NCBI GenBank assembly: GCA_958510825.1
Contig: OY294052.1
Location: 8,825,816-8,889,815 of the forward strand
Direction of reading: 5' to 3'
Source of the DNA: Brachypterus glaber
Taxonomy: Eukaryota > Arthropoda > Insecta > Coleoptera > Kateretidae
Length of the DNA: 64,000 nucleotides
The notes beneath the pieces are model-generated. The model worked only from the letters and a program-made list of their open reading frames with translations. It had not been told where the DNA came from and ran no database searches. Of the stretch, positions 21,777 through 33,465 are shown piece after piece. Numbering within the stretch: the first letter of the stretch is position 1; every line of letters begins with the position of its first letter. A program made the position numbers and the translations under genes.

Positions 21777-22208
21777 AACACAGGCCCAAAAAAAATTAAG
21801 TTCAGACTAAATTTTTCTTAAGTATTTTTGGGCGCTGAAAACTAATTTAATAAAGACAAAGCTCGCTAATTCTAATTGAAAAGTGGCTTCGGTCGGATTG
21901 GCCTTTGACATTCTATGTGGGACACTCCCAAAAATCAGTAGTTTAGGTGCTAGAGAGCCTTAAAACTCTAAAGAACCGGGGTTTTCTGATCAAAGTCTGT
22001 TCAGGCACAACTCATAAAACTGAATAGTTAAGTGCTAGAAAACTTTGAACATTTTGAACTAGCTGGTTCGATATACTTTTTTACCCTTAAAAAAACAGGG
22101 CTCAGCGGGCTTTCTCATTGTCAAATTCATTTTAAGCGCCCAAAAATACATAAGAAAAATATAATATCATTATTAGTAATTAAACTTTTTTTTTGTGGGC
22201 CTGTGTAA
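21777..22208. mobile_element. Foldback element with ACACAGGCCCA ends
   Basis: Left end ACACAGGCCCAAAAAAAATT and right end on the complement ACACAGGCCCACAAAAAAAA. Arms continue with TTTTTCTTAAGTATTTTTGG and GGGCGCT matched inversely near 22130-22160. No coding frame. Confidence 0.75.
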
Positions 22209-22979
22209 TACATATTTCTGTATACTCTATTAGGTAGTTATTTAAACTAAAACTAACCCTCAGGGGCTCATTAATGCTAACAAGTACAGGTGTAGCGATC
22301 CCTAGTTGGCTGGTGCTCGTATGTTGCTTTCCCATTTTGAAAATTTTCAAAATTTTGGAAAAGCCTATTCGTGAAAAACTTTTCATTTTTTTTGAGTATT
22401 TTTGGGTTTTATGCTGTTTTATGTAGATAAAAAGTCCATATCAATTTCGAGCAACAAAAGAATTTGACTTTTAAAAGAATAAAAATATGTTCTCGCCTGG
22501 GATCATTATTAAATACATTTAATATGTTTTAAGCTTCCAGTTACTAGACATGGTTTTCTTTACTTGCATATTTCTTTCAATTTTGAGTCACAACATTTTG
22601 TGGCACTTTTTCGTTACGCTTCCAGCTTCAGGCTATTATATTTTTTATCAAAATTGATAAAAACCGTCACACAAAAAAGCTGGGGAAATATTTACCTTAG
22701 CTCCTTCCAGTTTTACCTGTCTATTTGCATTTTATATCGCTAAAAGTAACTTTATCTTTTTAAGTACAAAAAGTTTAGTAGGTGCACAAGGTTTCAATTA
22801 ATTACCCTTACACTTTTCGAAAATAATAAACAAAAACCATCCTCAGCACTACATTTTTAATACTCTGCATCTGGAAAACCAAGGGTTTTGCGGCCTATGG
22901 TTTTATGAAGTTTTCTTAATATTTTCGGTTCTATTAAAGTTTGGCAAGCTAATTTTGGGACATCCCTTATATTGTGGGT

Positions 22980-23041
22980 TTAGGGCAAAACAGGCATATC
23001 TACAACATACTCGTATTATAGATACGCCTGTTTTGCCCTAA
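22980..23041. repeat. Perfect-arm hairpin, 62 bp
   Basis: TTAGGGCAAAACAGGC and TATCTA against TAGATA and GCCTGTTTTGCCCTAA; arms of 23 bases with one mismatch and a 16-base loop. Confidence 0.85.
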
Positions 23042-23407
23042 GCCATCGATATTGTGTGTCATAATTTATTATATTATTGTGTCATAATGTGTCATTTTAT
23101 TTTGTAAAGTTTTAAAATACATTTTTTTGTTTTTTTTTTTCATGTGTCGATAATATGTTATTGTGTCTATATGAGTTATATGGACAAGTTCTTTAAAAAC
23201 TGTTTAAGTGCACTTGCTTTTGCAATATGATACATCGTTGAATTGTACCAATAAAACAAAAATAAACAGTCTCGGAATAAAGTTTATATTTATATAAACT
23301 TTATTTGGATACTTCCATCAAAAAATACCTTATTTTTTAGTTACAGTTTCTTATGTAAAAGAAACAAATAAGTATTATGTTTATGACATACAGATAAAAC
23401 TTATATT

Positions 23408-23470
23408 CTTCTTATTCTTCTTCTCCTTCTTCTTCTTCTTCTTCTTCTTCTCCTTCTTTTTATTATTATA
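23408..23470 (+). repeat. CTT microsatellite
   Basis: TTCTTCTTATTCTTCTTCTC then repeated CTT units with interruptions. Confidence 0.85.
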
Positions 23471-24412
23471 TTCTTATTTTTCTACTTCTTCTTAAATTTT
23501 TTCAGTAATTGCAAAAATTGGATTTTTTTGTTTAAGTATTATTTTAAAAGAATTGGCTAGAGATAAGGTAGGATGAAGTTTATAATGTATAAATTTTAAC
23601 ACTTTAATAAAAGGTTTTTACGTGTAATTAGGTAACTATGTAATGGTTTTACAATTTGTGGTCAGACTTTGTATTTTGTTTTTTTTTTTAATACTGCAAT
23701 GCTGGGGTTTCTAGGCAGATAAGTCCAGATCAAGTTATGGTATGTAATATTGGGGAATATTTCTAAAACTTTTCTATGCATAACTTCAGACTAATAAATA
23801 AGACCCTTTTCTGGCAGGACTATACATTTTCTTATAAACTTTATTTTCAACGAACGTAAATCAATTTCCAATACGCTTACTATAGACGTGGCTGGAAAAC
23901 TTTCAGGTACACACATGTTTTCCTATTTACCATGGTAAAATATACAGTGTGGGGTAATAACTTTTAATTCATTAAAGTTTGCTCCACTTTTCTAAAAGTT
24001 TAGGCTTCATTTTGTGAAGGAGACAAAGGTACTCATAGTGTTTGGTTTATCCAGCACAAAATGAATATGCATAGTTAAGACTTTAATTTATATTATTTCT
24101 CTCACTAAGAATCTTTCTAAAACACAGAGAAAAAATATATTAATATGAAATATTTGTAAAATTTGTATTAGCTGCATGTTGCGAGTATTAACTAATTTTA
24201 AAAAGTCAATAATTAGTTTTAAGTTTAATTAGTACTAATTTTTAGTATTTTAAATACTTGTCACCTTTCACTTAGTTTTTACTAAAACTGAATACCTACA
24301 CAAATTATTATTCAAACTAACCAGTTTTACTTAATTCAAGTTTTAACTTCTTGGTCTAAATATACGCATTCAATTTTCAATCAATCAAAACGTTTAATTT
24401 TTAAATTAAATG

Positions 24413-25263
24413 TAGATGAAAGGCGCCAGATTTCAGACGGTTTCCCAATTTCGTATAGTTGGGTGTCTAAGATACTATCTGTAGAGGTAAACAGAAAGCT
24501 ATTTTTATGTAAAGCCAAAAGTCAAACTAAATCCTTCCTGTAATATGATAACGGTAGAGTTTCTCCCCGTTTAATAGCAGCAAAAATCGTTTAAATTGCA
24601 GACAGCAGTTTTGTGTTCAGTTGCATTAACATGCTTGTTTATTTTATAAATAATCGTTATAAAAGTTTGTGTTTATGTCTTGGGTAAGTTAAGATACTGG
24701 TTAAGTTGATCCACTAGTCATAATTAAGCAATTTGGAAACATAAACATTTTACAAATTTCTAATCTAAAAAACACAAAGTTGCCTAATTTCGGATAATTT
24801 GTTTTTGTGCATTTGGTTCCTAATTTCGGATATCCGAATTGTTATTTAGTATAACCAACTATGAATTATTATTATTATTATAATGACACAACAAACTAAG
24901 ATACACAATTCCGAAAAAGAGAAAATTACTCAAGATACTAAGATTGGAAATCTAAAATTATAACTTCTATTATATAATAGTATGTCAAGGAATAGCAAGA
25001 AACATAAGCAATGGGATCCAGATCTACTCTTAGAAAAAAAAACAGCATATGTCCGAAATTAGAAACCCTTTTTCAAATGCACAATAATGCGCAAAGTTTT
25101 TTTAACCGTGTGTTTAAAAAAAACCGTAATAAAAATGTTTTCATAATAAATCATGATTAGTTTTGAAAAGTTGTATGTTATTATATAAAAAATATATCAA
25201 AAGTAATACCGTAATATTGGATAAATTGTAAATGGTATACTAAATTAGGCGACTTTCCTCTAC
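24413..25263 (+). mobile_element. Possible pogo-like deletion element
   Basis: Left end TAGATGAAAGGCGCCAGATT and right end (complement) TAGAGGAAAGTCGCCTAATT are similar inverted ends. Inside are repeated CTAATTTCGGATA motifs and a short pogo-like start codon frame at 24982. Borders are approximate. Confidence 0.45.
24982..25062 (+). pseudogene. Pogo-type transposase N-terminal relic
   Basis: ATG frame of 26 codons: MSRNSKKHKQWDPDLLLEKK then TAYVRN and stop. The pattern M-x-R-N-x-K-K...W-x-x-x-x-L resembles the start of pogo/Tigger transposases before the psq helix-turn-helix. Very short, so tentative. Confidence 0.35.
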
Positions 25264-25516
25264 TTGTACTTGCGGATATACAAAATTATGAACCACTTGA
25301 TCTAAATAATGTAATTACTTGTTTTAAGTAGTTATTTGTCTGTGTGTGCAATAATAGTGTGTAATTTATTAGTAAGTAAAGGCGTAGAGTTTAATTAAAT
25401 TTATGAAAGTAAGGGGGCCTCCACGTTGTTCTCAAGATTAAAATCACATTAGACCGGAAAAAAAGCTATTTTTAGTTGTTCACAGGTCGAAAAATTTATA
25501 AGATACAAATATATTA

Positions 25517-25632
25517 TTATTGACCCTTAGCTGCAGACATAGGGTAGATTTACGGGTCTCAGTACCTTTTCGACATTCATTTTAAACTCTAAATCATAGC
25601 GGAAAAGTTGGTATGTTGCACAGTGATTTTTA
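25517..25632 (+). repeat. Fragment related to the left end of the 58734 TTAA element
   Basis: ACCCTTAGCTGCAGACATAG, TCTCAGTACCTTTTCGACA and AAAAGTTGGTATGTTGCACA match ACCCTCTGCCGCAGACATGG, TCTCAGTACCTTTCAGACA and AGAAGTTGGTATGTTGCACA at 58733-58890. Confidence 0.65.
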
Positions 25633-25639
25633 TTATAAT

Positions 25640-25765
25640 TTTAAAGGGCGTAGCTCCCTTAGAGCTCATTTCCGGACCAACCTTTTTAGAAACTTTTTTT
25701 CATATTTTTGGATGTAGAATTACCTCTTAAATTTTGGCAAGCCAGTTAATGTTCACCCTGTATAC
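25640..25765. repeat. Foldback family A terminal fragment
   Basis: AAAGGGCGTAGCTCCCTTAG, CATTTCCGGACCAACC, AGAAACTTTTTTTCATATTT and the end GTTCACCCTGTATA match the outer end of 42665-43368. Confidence 0.7.
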
Positions 25766-26230
25766 AGATAATAAAAATCCAAATGAATACCATTTAAAAA
25801 TACGTATAAAGTATACTTTATATTTAAAAAAGTTTTGTGAATTAGGTTGTTTTATTTTTCTCGATAAATTGTATTCTTCTAATTTTATTTTTTAGAAAAA
25901 AAAAATCAAAGTCTATACAATGTTTTTGATTTGAAATGTTTTAAATTTGACAAAAAAATAACATTACTTCATTCTTACCTATCAAACAAAATCAGACGAT
26001 GTTGTAAAATTTACGATTTCAATGCAAACATTGATAATCGGCAGATATGCAATAACACATGATCTAATAGTACTACAACTATTATGACATACTTTTCCTT
26101 TTAAACCTTTTATATTGAATATTGAATGAAAAATAAACCAAATTAATGACGGATAAATATCTAAACCATGTTAATAAAACAAACTATCTTATTCAAATTT
26201 ATTTCATAATTATTTTAAGGCATACCCAGA

Positions 26231-26350
26231 AGCTTGCATAAGAACATAAAACATAAGAATGTGATGCCGTGATTGGGTTACAAGATACATGGCGGCCCAT
26301 CAAGTCAATCACGGCATCGCATTGTTATGTTTTATGTTCTTATGCGAGCT
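26231..26350. repeat. Hairpin, 120 bp, arms about 45 bp
   Basis: AGCTTGCATAAGAACATAAA then ACATAAGAATGTGATGCCGT against the inverse ending GTTCTTATGCGAGCT. A few mismatches; loop near GGCGGCCC. No target duplication recognised. Confidence 0.85.
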
Positions 26351-26744
26351 TGTAAGGCACTTAGTGGAATAAAATATGTCCAAATAAGTCTTTTTAGATA
26401 ATGCTATTATGTGTAGGCGCGCCTTCGCCAAAATTGTAAATAATTAAAATTTAAATTGCCTCTTTATACATTTAATTTCTATATTTAAAAATTAATACTA
26501 TAAAATCCTCCTGATTTTTATTTATTTTACTATTTAAAAGTTTTTTATAGCCGAATTAAGAATTAGCTTTGGCGCTTAGTGTTATTATTAAAATGAGTTT
26601 AGAATTATAAGAAAAAGTGACCTTTACGTGCACAAATTTTATATCATTTCTATAGCAGCCTGGTGGAATAAAATAGGTGGTGAAGATAAGCATTGCTTTG
26701 TGTTTTATAGTATACACTTTAAGGTACATATTATATCTTATTTT

Positions 26745-26940
26745 TTTAACAAATAATAAATTCAGTTTAGTTTAGTTCAGTGCGGGGTTCACAGCCCTCA
26801 ACACCTGGTCCCTAGGGACCTTTGTGTTAACCGCACAGATCTCCTCATATCATCCCTGTTTCTTTTATAAAGTCCAGGTACGGTTTCAGGGGAGTGTTCA
26901 TGATCTCGTTTAGTTCCAGCGAGTCGTTCTCAAAGTACCT
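26745..26940 (-). pseudogene. Non-LTR retrotransposon ORF2 C-terminus and 3' UTR
   Basis: Complement reads YFENDSLELNEIMNTPLKPY then LDFIKETGMI and a stop at 26845-26847, the usual last residues of many insect LINE ORF2 proteins (…LL.FI..TGL). A 3' UTR rich in GGTCCCTAGGGACC follows and ends in an A-rich tail near 26745. The frame is shifted just upstream, so only this end is preserved. Confidence 0.5.
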
Positions 26941-27486
26941 TCATCTTGTGTATTATTTCGTTCTTTAGCTTACCCTTAAGGTATGTGTCATATACCGTTA
27001 TCCGCTTAGGGAATGTGCTAGTAAGAGTTTTAAATGGGATTTGACTCACACTCTAAGATAGTGGTAGAAAAATCAAGGGTGGAAATTCTTTTGAAAGGAA
27101 AGATTTTTCCTCACTAGAAGAATGACTTATTTTTTAGACTTTTGTTTCAAAAAAATCATAGCAAGTACTTCTTCAGCTGCAAGTCTGCGATGAGAATGAA
27201 AAAAACTACCATACTATTGGGAGACAGACTGTTCAAATTCCTTGCTTTAATGTCGAACTCTTCTTGTTAACGTCTCTCGAAGGAGGCATTCAGTTCTCAT
27301 CCTAAAATGCGATGATTCCGATTCTTGAATATTTCAAACATCTTAAGGATTAAGTCGAGCCATAAACTAAGAATAAAAAGCTCAACATGACAAAGGGAAC
27401 GTTCAAGTATTACGTAACGCAAAATTTGGACTTTTTTGAGTTTATAATTTTTTAAGTGTTACGTAACATTTTTACGGACTTTTTAA

Positions 27487-27935
27487 GTAATTAGTCTGGG
27501 CCACACTGTACAATGGGACTGCAGGCTTTGGGTTACCGTTGGAGCTGCTGGATTGCTTTAAAATATTTTTATTTTTAGTATAAGTACCTCAAAAAAAAAA
27601 AAAAAACGATAATCTTACTGAAAAACTAGTCTGATAAGTCCAGCCTAATTAGACATTTTGTTTTTACATGTTAAATCCGTTAAAATTAATAAAAAACAAC
27701 AACATATTTTATTTCATATTTAAGGGCAGTTCACACATACATCTTGCCCTTGGCCACAGAGTAGAAGTCAATGTGCAAAGATATTATTATTTTGACATGA
27801 CATGATACTTGACACTTAAACTATCGTTAAGTGCAATGTTGCCAAATCCTGCATTAACATAATATATTATGTCAAAACTGGTAATTAATCTTTGTAACTA
27901 TAGTATGTTCTGGGCCATGAAAAGGGCTGAAATAA
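27487..27935 (+). repeat. Dispersed repeat B, copy 1
   Basis: TAGTCTGGGCCACACTGT, GGGACTGCAGGCTTTGGGTT, ACCGTTGGAGCTGCTGGATT, GCAATGTTGCCAAATCCTGC and a final AAAAGGGCT match 36968-37400. No coding frame. Confidence 0.75.
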
Positions 27936-28476
27936 GAAATATTTTAGTATGCTTATCAAAATCTTTTTAATTTTATATTTTTCACACAATACGTTTTAGC
28001 TAAGAAATGCAGTACTATTGGGTGACCGACTTGCTTTAGAAATTGCACTAAGGAATCTTGCGGCATCCGTCGGGAATTTTTTAACTACACACAATGCATT
28101 GTTGGGTTTGAAATGCACTTAACCCTTTTTATAAAATAGTCTGGTAACAAAACCCAACATTTTAATAAGTTTTTTAATTCACTCCCTAATTTTAAAAACT
28201 TTACACGGTGTGCTTGATCAAAATTTAGTTGAACTAGAGCTTTAGGGGTTAGTAGTGGTGGCTGTTATTATGGAGAGCTTTGCTAATTTTAAAGTTATCA
28301 ACAGAAAAATTAGACCCTACAGGCTTCTCAAGATAATGGCAAAAGTTCTTTGGTAAAGTCGACGATAAATATTTAACTAAATTGAATTACTAATCACTAT
28401 GTAAATTCCCAAATTATATATAAAATTGTAAAGTCCAAACCAAAAGATTATATTCCGAAAACTATCTGCTGCAATT

Positions 28477-28758
28477 TTACTGGTGATGGTTATGAATAGC
28501 CTGAAAGTCTATTCTGGTTTCTAGCTGATTTTTTCCGCCTGATATTTCGATGAATATGGGCGGAGCTATACTGTGAAGTTGGCTTTCACGCTTGAATAAA
28601 ATTAGCCGAAATGATAATAGCCACTCTGGACATCTTTCTACAATATCCACTGGTTGTTTGCTTTGACTATTCTTTGAACTTAAATTGGCTTTAGGAATAC
28701 TGTGTACTAATAACAAAGTTATAGTTGGTAAAATCAAGCAACTATTGTTAAACTGCAA
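28477..28758 (-). other. Unassigned 93-codon open frame
   Basis: The complement reads from a TTG through LILPTITLLLVHSIPKA (a signal-like hydrophobic stretch), QSKQPVDIVERCPEWLLSFR and IFIEISGGKNQLETRIDFQA to TAA. It has no ATG, but a TTGCAG acceptor-like site precedes it, so it could be a terminal exon. The composition is coding-like; chance is not excluded. No family recognised. Confidence 0.22.
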
Positions 28759-29594
28759 TGTGACGTAATTTAACGCAATAGGTTGGTAAACCTAATCTAA
28801 TATATTATCTGATCCTAATTTAAATTGATAATCTAGTTATCCGGATACCTAATAGAATAATTCAATTAAGTAATGATTGACGAAGGGAGATACAATTATA
28901 AAGAGATAAGAATTAAGATTAAACACAATTAAATCATTTTTTGTAACAACATGTTGTTACATTTGTTGCAGTTACATTCAAATACAACTATGAATATACA
29001 GTTCTCAACAACATATACTCCAAAAGTATTATGGAGCCATCTAGTCAAGTAATTTTTAATTATCAATTTTAATTTAGTTTTGACGAAATTAGTTGGTTTA
29101 TTGTAAATAATAAGATAAGCCAACCTTGAAACGTAGTAGAAATGGTATGTTTTTTAAAGACATATTATTATAACAAGCCGTAAGGTTATATATTATATAT
29201 CATTCACAGTAAATGGTATATTACATTTTCCCAAATATATATTTTTTTAATTAAAAAAAAATTAAAACACTTTTTATAACAATTTTTATATCTTTTTTTG
29301 GGAATAAAGAAATATATTTTTTAAAAAATAAATTAAAAAAAGAAAAATAACAATTTTTTAAAAGTAAGATCTTTTTTTGAAAAACTAAAAAATAAAAAAA
29401 ATATTTTTTTTTAATTATGTTTTTTTTTGTTTGTTTTCTTTCTGCAAAAAAAAAATGATGTTCTTTAAATGATTGATAAGTTTTTTTTTTAAGTTTAACA
29501 CCCCATCCTGAGAAATTACGTTAATCGGAATTATCTTTCAGCTTTTTTCGATTTTGTTTTAAGTTTAACCTCCCATAACTTTTGCTTTTGGTGG

Positions 29595-29915
29595 ATTACT
29601 TCAAAAACAGGGATCTACCCCTCGTAGAACTTGATTTTCCTGAAAACTTCAGGTCGATCGGATTATTCGTTCTTGAGTTATCGTGTCAACAAATATCGTG
29701 ACATCAGACGGCCTACCGATGTCAAGATTTTTTCTTACGAACTGATAGACCGACGGATTGACGAACGGACGGACAATAAAAAAAAGAAAGTTGTTTTTTT
29801 TTTCATGAAACTAATTTATATCCAAGATTTTTTTCTAGGACAATTTTTGAAATTTTTTTAAATTTCCAAACTACCGTATAATATTATTCTATCGCAGGGG
29901 CTGTGAATAATATAA
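29595..29915 (+). repeat. Dispersed repeat R1, copy 3 (diverged)
   Basis: Shares GACATCAGACGG, the GACGGATTGACGAACGGACG tract, TTTCATGAAACTAATTTATA and the end TATTATTCTATCGCAGG with GAATAATATAATAA. Less similar to copies 1 and 2 than they are to each other. Confidence 0.7.
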
Positions 29916-31872
29916 TAATTAGGTTTGAATAAAAAAAATGTATATGTATAAAATTTTCGTAATAAACTATTTTCTCCCTGTACAATCCAGGCAGTTTTTT
30001 TTTAGTATTACATCTAGTCACTCTTTTATTTGGAAAACGCTCTAGCTGTTAATTAGTGAAATGGGTATTTGGTTTGATTAAACACAAAATCATATCGACG
30101 CAGCAGTGCACTTCGGTGATATGAAATAGGGGTAATTATCAACCTGTGAACCAACACCAATAAGCAATGCATTGCAGTTAGTATTTACCTCAAATCAATA
30201 CATGCAGGGCAAATCGAGACATGCCGATTTAGACTAATTTTACCCGCGAAAAGATGGTTATGTATTTTTCCTACGATCCTCTATGAAAATGACATTTTTT
30301 GTTCTTTAGAAAACGCCTCATATCGCACTAGTTTAATATTTTTATCCAATACATAGATAATGAGACAATTACCAGCTTTATTTTAAATAGATAAACTCAA
30401 TAATAACCCCCGCGCGGCCTTTACTTTATTGAGTGGATAATTATTTATTTTACCCACTCAACTGTCACTTGTCAAATTATTTTCTTGTAAATGTCATTAA
30501 AATTTTTAATAAAAATATGAATTTCTAACCTATTTATTGGATAAAACCTTGTATGGCACTCATGGGTAAACCGATATTTCCCTCTCAAATATTAACCTGA
30601 CGCCTCGCAGGTTAATTTTCTAATGGGCAAGTACCCACTAGTACCATAAATGACTATTATATCACACTCTTGTGATATGTATGTATGGAGGTTTACTCAA
30701 TTTTATTTAGATATTTACCTCGTAGATTCTACGAATTTTCGAATATAACAATATTCACCTTGTTTTATAAACCATTTACCAACTTTCACCACAGCCTTTT
30801 ATATCTTTTAAGTGTTTTAATCCAAGTATTTCTGTTTTTCATGTCAAAAATAGTCTGGTCTAGACAGTCTAGATCTTATAAAAATTACTTATTTTTTTAT
30901 TTAGCTACCTTACATTACATCAAAAACATCAAAATACACAGTATTTTTCTTATGAAATGTAAAATAGTACAATTTTACTGTCTTATATGGCAGCATAACC
31001 ACAGAAATCTAATTTAATAAGTAAACTCAAGTTTGTATTTATTTAGGAATAGGCAACCCATTAAACCGCTATGTATTGTATTAAATATAAAACCAAGAAA
31101 CTAAAGCTAAATGAAAATCATATTTCTTGTTTGACATACCTACATATATAAGTTTGTATCCTTTTTATAATTATTTTGTGCTTTGCTTTTCTTAAAAATT
31201 AATAAAAATTAGAATATTTTAAAATAAGAAACATCATATTTTTTTGGGATCGTAGGAAAAATAAAATTGCATGGGGTATTTATTCGTCAGAGCTGATTAC
31301 AACAGAACGAAAGAATAGCAGTTTACAATTTGCGCTATTTATGTTTGAATTAGCTTATTTTGTATCGCTGGTACCAAAATGCTACTAAGCTTTTACTGAC
31401 AAATTGCTCAATAGGGCCGTATGGACAAAGCAAACTTGCACTTGATATATTTTTTATCAAAAATAAAAATTTGATTTTGTTGGGAGCTTTTTGAAAGGTT
31501 TTCCAATTAGTATCTTGATTTTATATACTGTACACTCTATAGATCTACAATGAAAAAGTTGAAATAATTAGTATCGTAATTAATCAAATACAGACAAACT
31601 AAAATTTTACCGACAAAGATATTAATGTAATAAAATACACAAATTTAATGAAGTATTTATAAAAATTTTATTAGCATATTCCATATTAAATAGTATATGT
31701 AATATATATGCAAATCTATCTATTGTATAAAATAAGTATTTAAAAAGTGAAAAATATAAAGCGAAAATTGTTATTAATTTTCTACTTTCAGTACGAGATG
31801 AATAAATCATACAGCCAGGCCATCATATCATTACGGACTAGATTATAAGAGAGAGGTGCAAATTTATGACCA
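29916..31872. other. Gene-less stretch before the ATTAC array
   Basis: AT-rich. The 110-codon plus frame at 30685-31017 is rich in F, I, Y and L as expected from composition and shows no family motif. No repeat matched elsewhere in the window. Confidence 0.35.
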
Positions 31873-32499
31873 ATTACATTACATTACATTACATTACATA
31901 TCATTACATTACATTACATTACGATACATTACATTACATTACATTACATTACATTACATTACATTACATTACATTACATTACATTACATTACATTACATT
32001 ACATTACATTACATTACATTACATTACATTACTTTACATTACATTACATTACATTAAATTACATTACATTACATTACATTACATTACATTACATTACATT
32101 ACATTACGTTACGTTACGTTACGTTACATTACATTACATTACATTACATTACATTACATTACATTACTTTACATTACATTACATTACATTAAATTACATT
32201 ACATTACATTACATTACATTACATTACATTACATTACATTACATTACGTTACGTTACGTTACGTTACGTTACATTACATTACATTACATTACATTACATT
32301 ACATTACATTACATTACATTACATTACATTACATTACATTACATTACATTACATTACATTACATTACATTACATTACATTACATTACATTACATTACATT
32401 ACATTACATTACATTACATTACATTACATTACATTACATTACATTACGTTACATTACATTACATTACATTACATTACATTACATTACATTACATTACAT
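31873..32499 (+). repeat. ATTAC pentanucleotide microsatellite, about 125 units
   Basis: Nearly pure ATTAC units over about 627 bp, with one ACATATC interruption near 31899 and variant units CTTTAC, AAATTAC and runs of GTTAC. The variants occur twice in the same order about 135-140 bp apart, so part of the array was duplicated as a block. It abuts a SINE 3' tail. Apparent long proteins of YITLH repeats in this stretch are artefacts of the repeat. Confidence 0.97.
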
Positions 32500-32583
32500 G
32501 TTTGTTTAACCTCGTGCTATTCCACTTAACTAAACATCCCCTAAGTCCAGTGTATGCTAGTAGTAGAGGGAACCACCGGCTTA
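32500..32583 (-). mobile_element. SINE 3'-end fragment next to the ATTAC array
   Basis: Complement reads GCCGGTGGTTCCCTCTAC through GGAATAGCACGAGGTTAAAC to AAACAT, the same 3' half as the full SINEs at 188-460 and 53996-54256. The tail then passes directly into the TGTAA repeat. The tRNA head is missing. Confidence 0.75.
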
Positions 32584-32831
32584 TACTGAATTTTTTGCAC
32601 GAGTATTTTTAATTATCGACAGTTTTTACTTTAATATTAAAACACAAATTTTGCCAACTCTTTGGCATGAAATATATATTTTTTTTAAATGTTTATGGAA
32701 AATGCGCTGCGATAAAATCGTTTCTTTTTTTAACGAAAATTTCGATACATGCTACAGAATTATTCCTTAGAATTTTAATGAAAACATAAAACTTACACTG
32801 ATAGAAAAGTTGTTGTAATATAGGCGCCAAC

Positions 32832-33165
32832 CAAATTTTGTAATATATTATTCCATCAATCTATTTTCTAATCATCGTACAGAGTGATATTGGTAGACTG
32901 ACAGTTTCGGGCTGCTGGCCCTCTTCAGTACCAAGAGTCAACTCTGCACGCTGATTAAGAAAACGTTTTTAGACATTACTCGCAAAAGGAATATAGCCAT
33001 TAGATTGATGTAGACTTGTGCGCCATCTATTTCTAGATGTAGACAACTACTCATACCTCTCCTAATCTGGAGACTTTGAATGGTAGCAAGTTGAAGACTT
33101 GTGTGTCTCAAGCACATAGTACCACTAACGGGTGGTTAGACGTAAAATTACAAATTTTGTAATAT
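32832..33165 (-). mobile_element. Possible ribozyme-bearing short element with 15-bp flanking direct repeats
   Basis: CAAATTTTGTAATAT occurs at 32832-32846 and again at 33151-33165, enclosing about 304 bp that contains the hammerhead. This could be a target duplication around a short Penelope-type terminal segment. No coding frame is present. The interpretation is inference; the direct repeat and ribozyme are seen. Confidence 0.4.
32890..32934 (-). ncRNA. Hammerhead ribozyme, minimal type I
   Basis: Reading the complement: stem I TTGGTA, core CTGAAGA, stem II GGGC-CAGCA-GCCC, core GAA, short stem III ACT-GTC-AGT, cleavage triplet GTC, then stem I strand TACCAA. Stem I pairs over six bases, stem II over four, stem III over three including the required A-U and C-G. 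Every conserved core base (CUGANGA, GAAA, GUH) is present. Predicted cut follows the C opposite 32896. Small type I hammerheads with a short stem III are known from Penelope-like elements and retrozymes, and a Penelope remnant lies at 56.5-57.5 kb. Confidence 0.85.
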
Positions 33166-33334
33166 CTTATAACATAAATATGTTATACGATTGTATCGAT
33201 ACAACAACCAGTTGTAGAATTAAGAGGTAAACAATATAAAATGGTAATAAATACAGCAACAATTTGTGGTTGGTGCAAAGTAAAGAATCGCCCTGCAGCA
33301 TTAAAATTTTATTGGTGCTTTTTTGTTTCCCATC

Positions 33335-33465
33335 CAATATGTCCATCTTCGAGGGCCGTAGCTCCCTTAGGACTCATTTCCGGACCAACCTTTATAGAAA
33401 CTTTTTTCATATTTTTTAACATAGAATCAGCTCTTAAATTTCTCGAACACATTTCTGAATAACCC
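33335..33465. repeat. Foldback family A terminal fragment
   Basis: GGCCGTAGCTCCCTTAGGAC, CATTTCCGGACCAACCTTTA, TCTCGAACACATTTCTGAAT and ACCCTGTATA match the outer end of 42665-43368. Confidence 0.75.

Noticed and set aside
31873..32499. CRISPR-like regular repeat array
   Set aside because: Pentamer units without spacers in eukaryotic DNA; a microsatellite.
31856..32509. 217-codon open frame of YITLH repeats
   Set aside because: It is the translation of the ATTAC microsatellite; a 5-base unit gives the same repeat in every frame.
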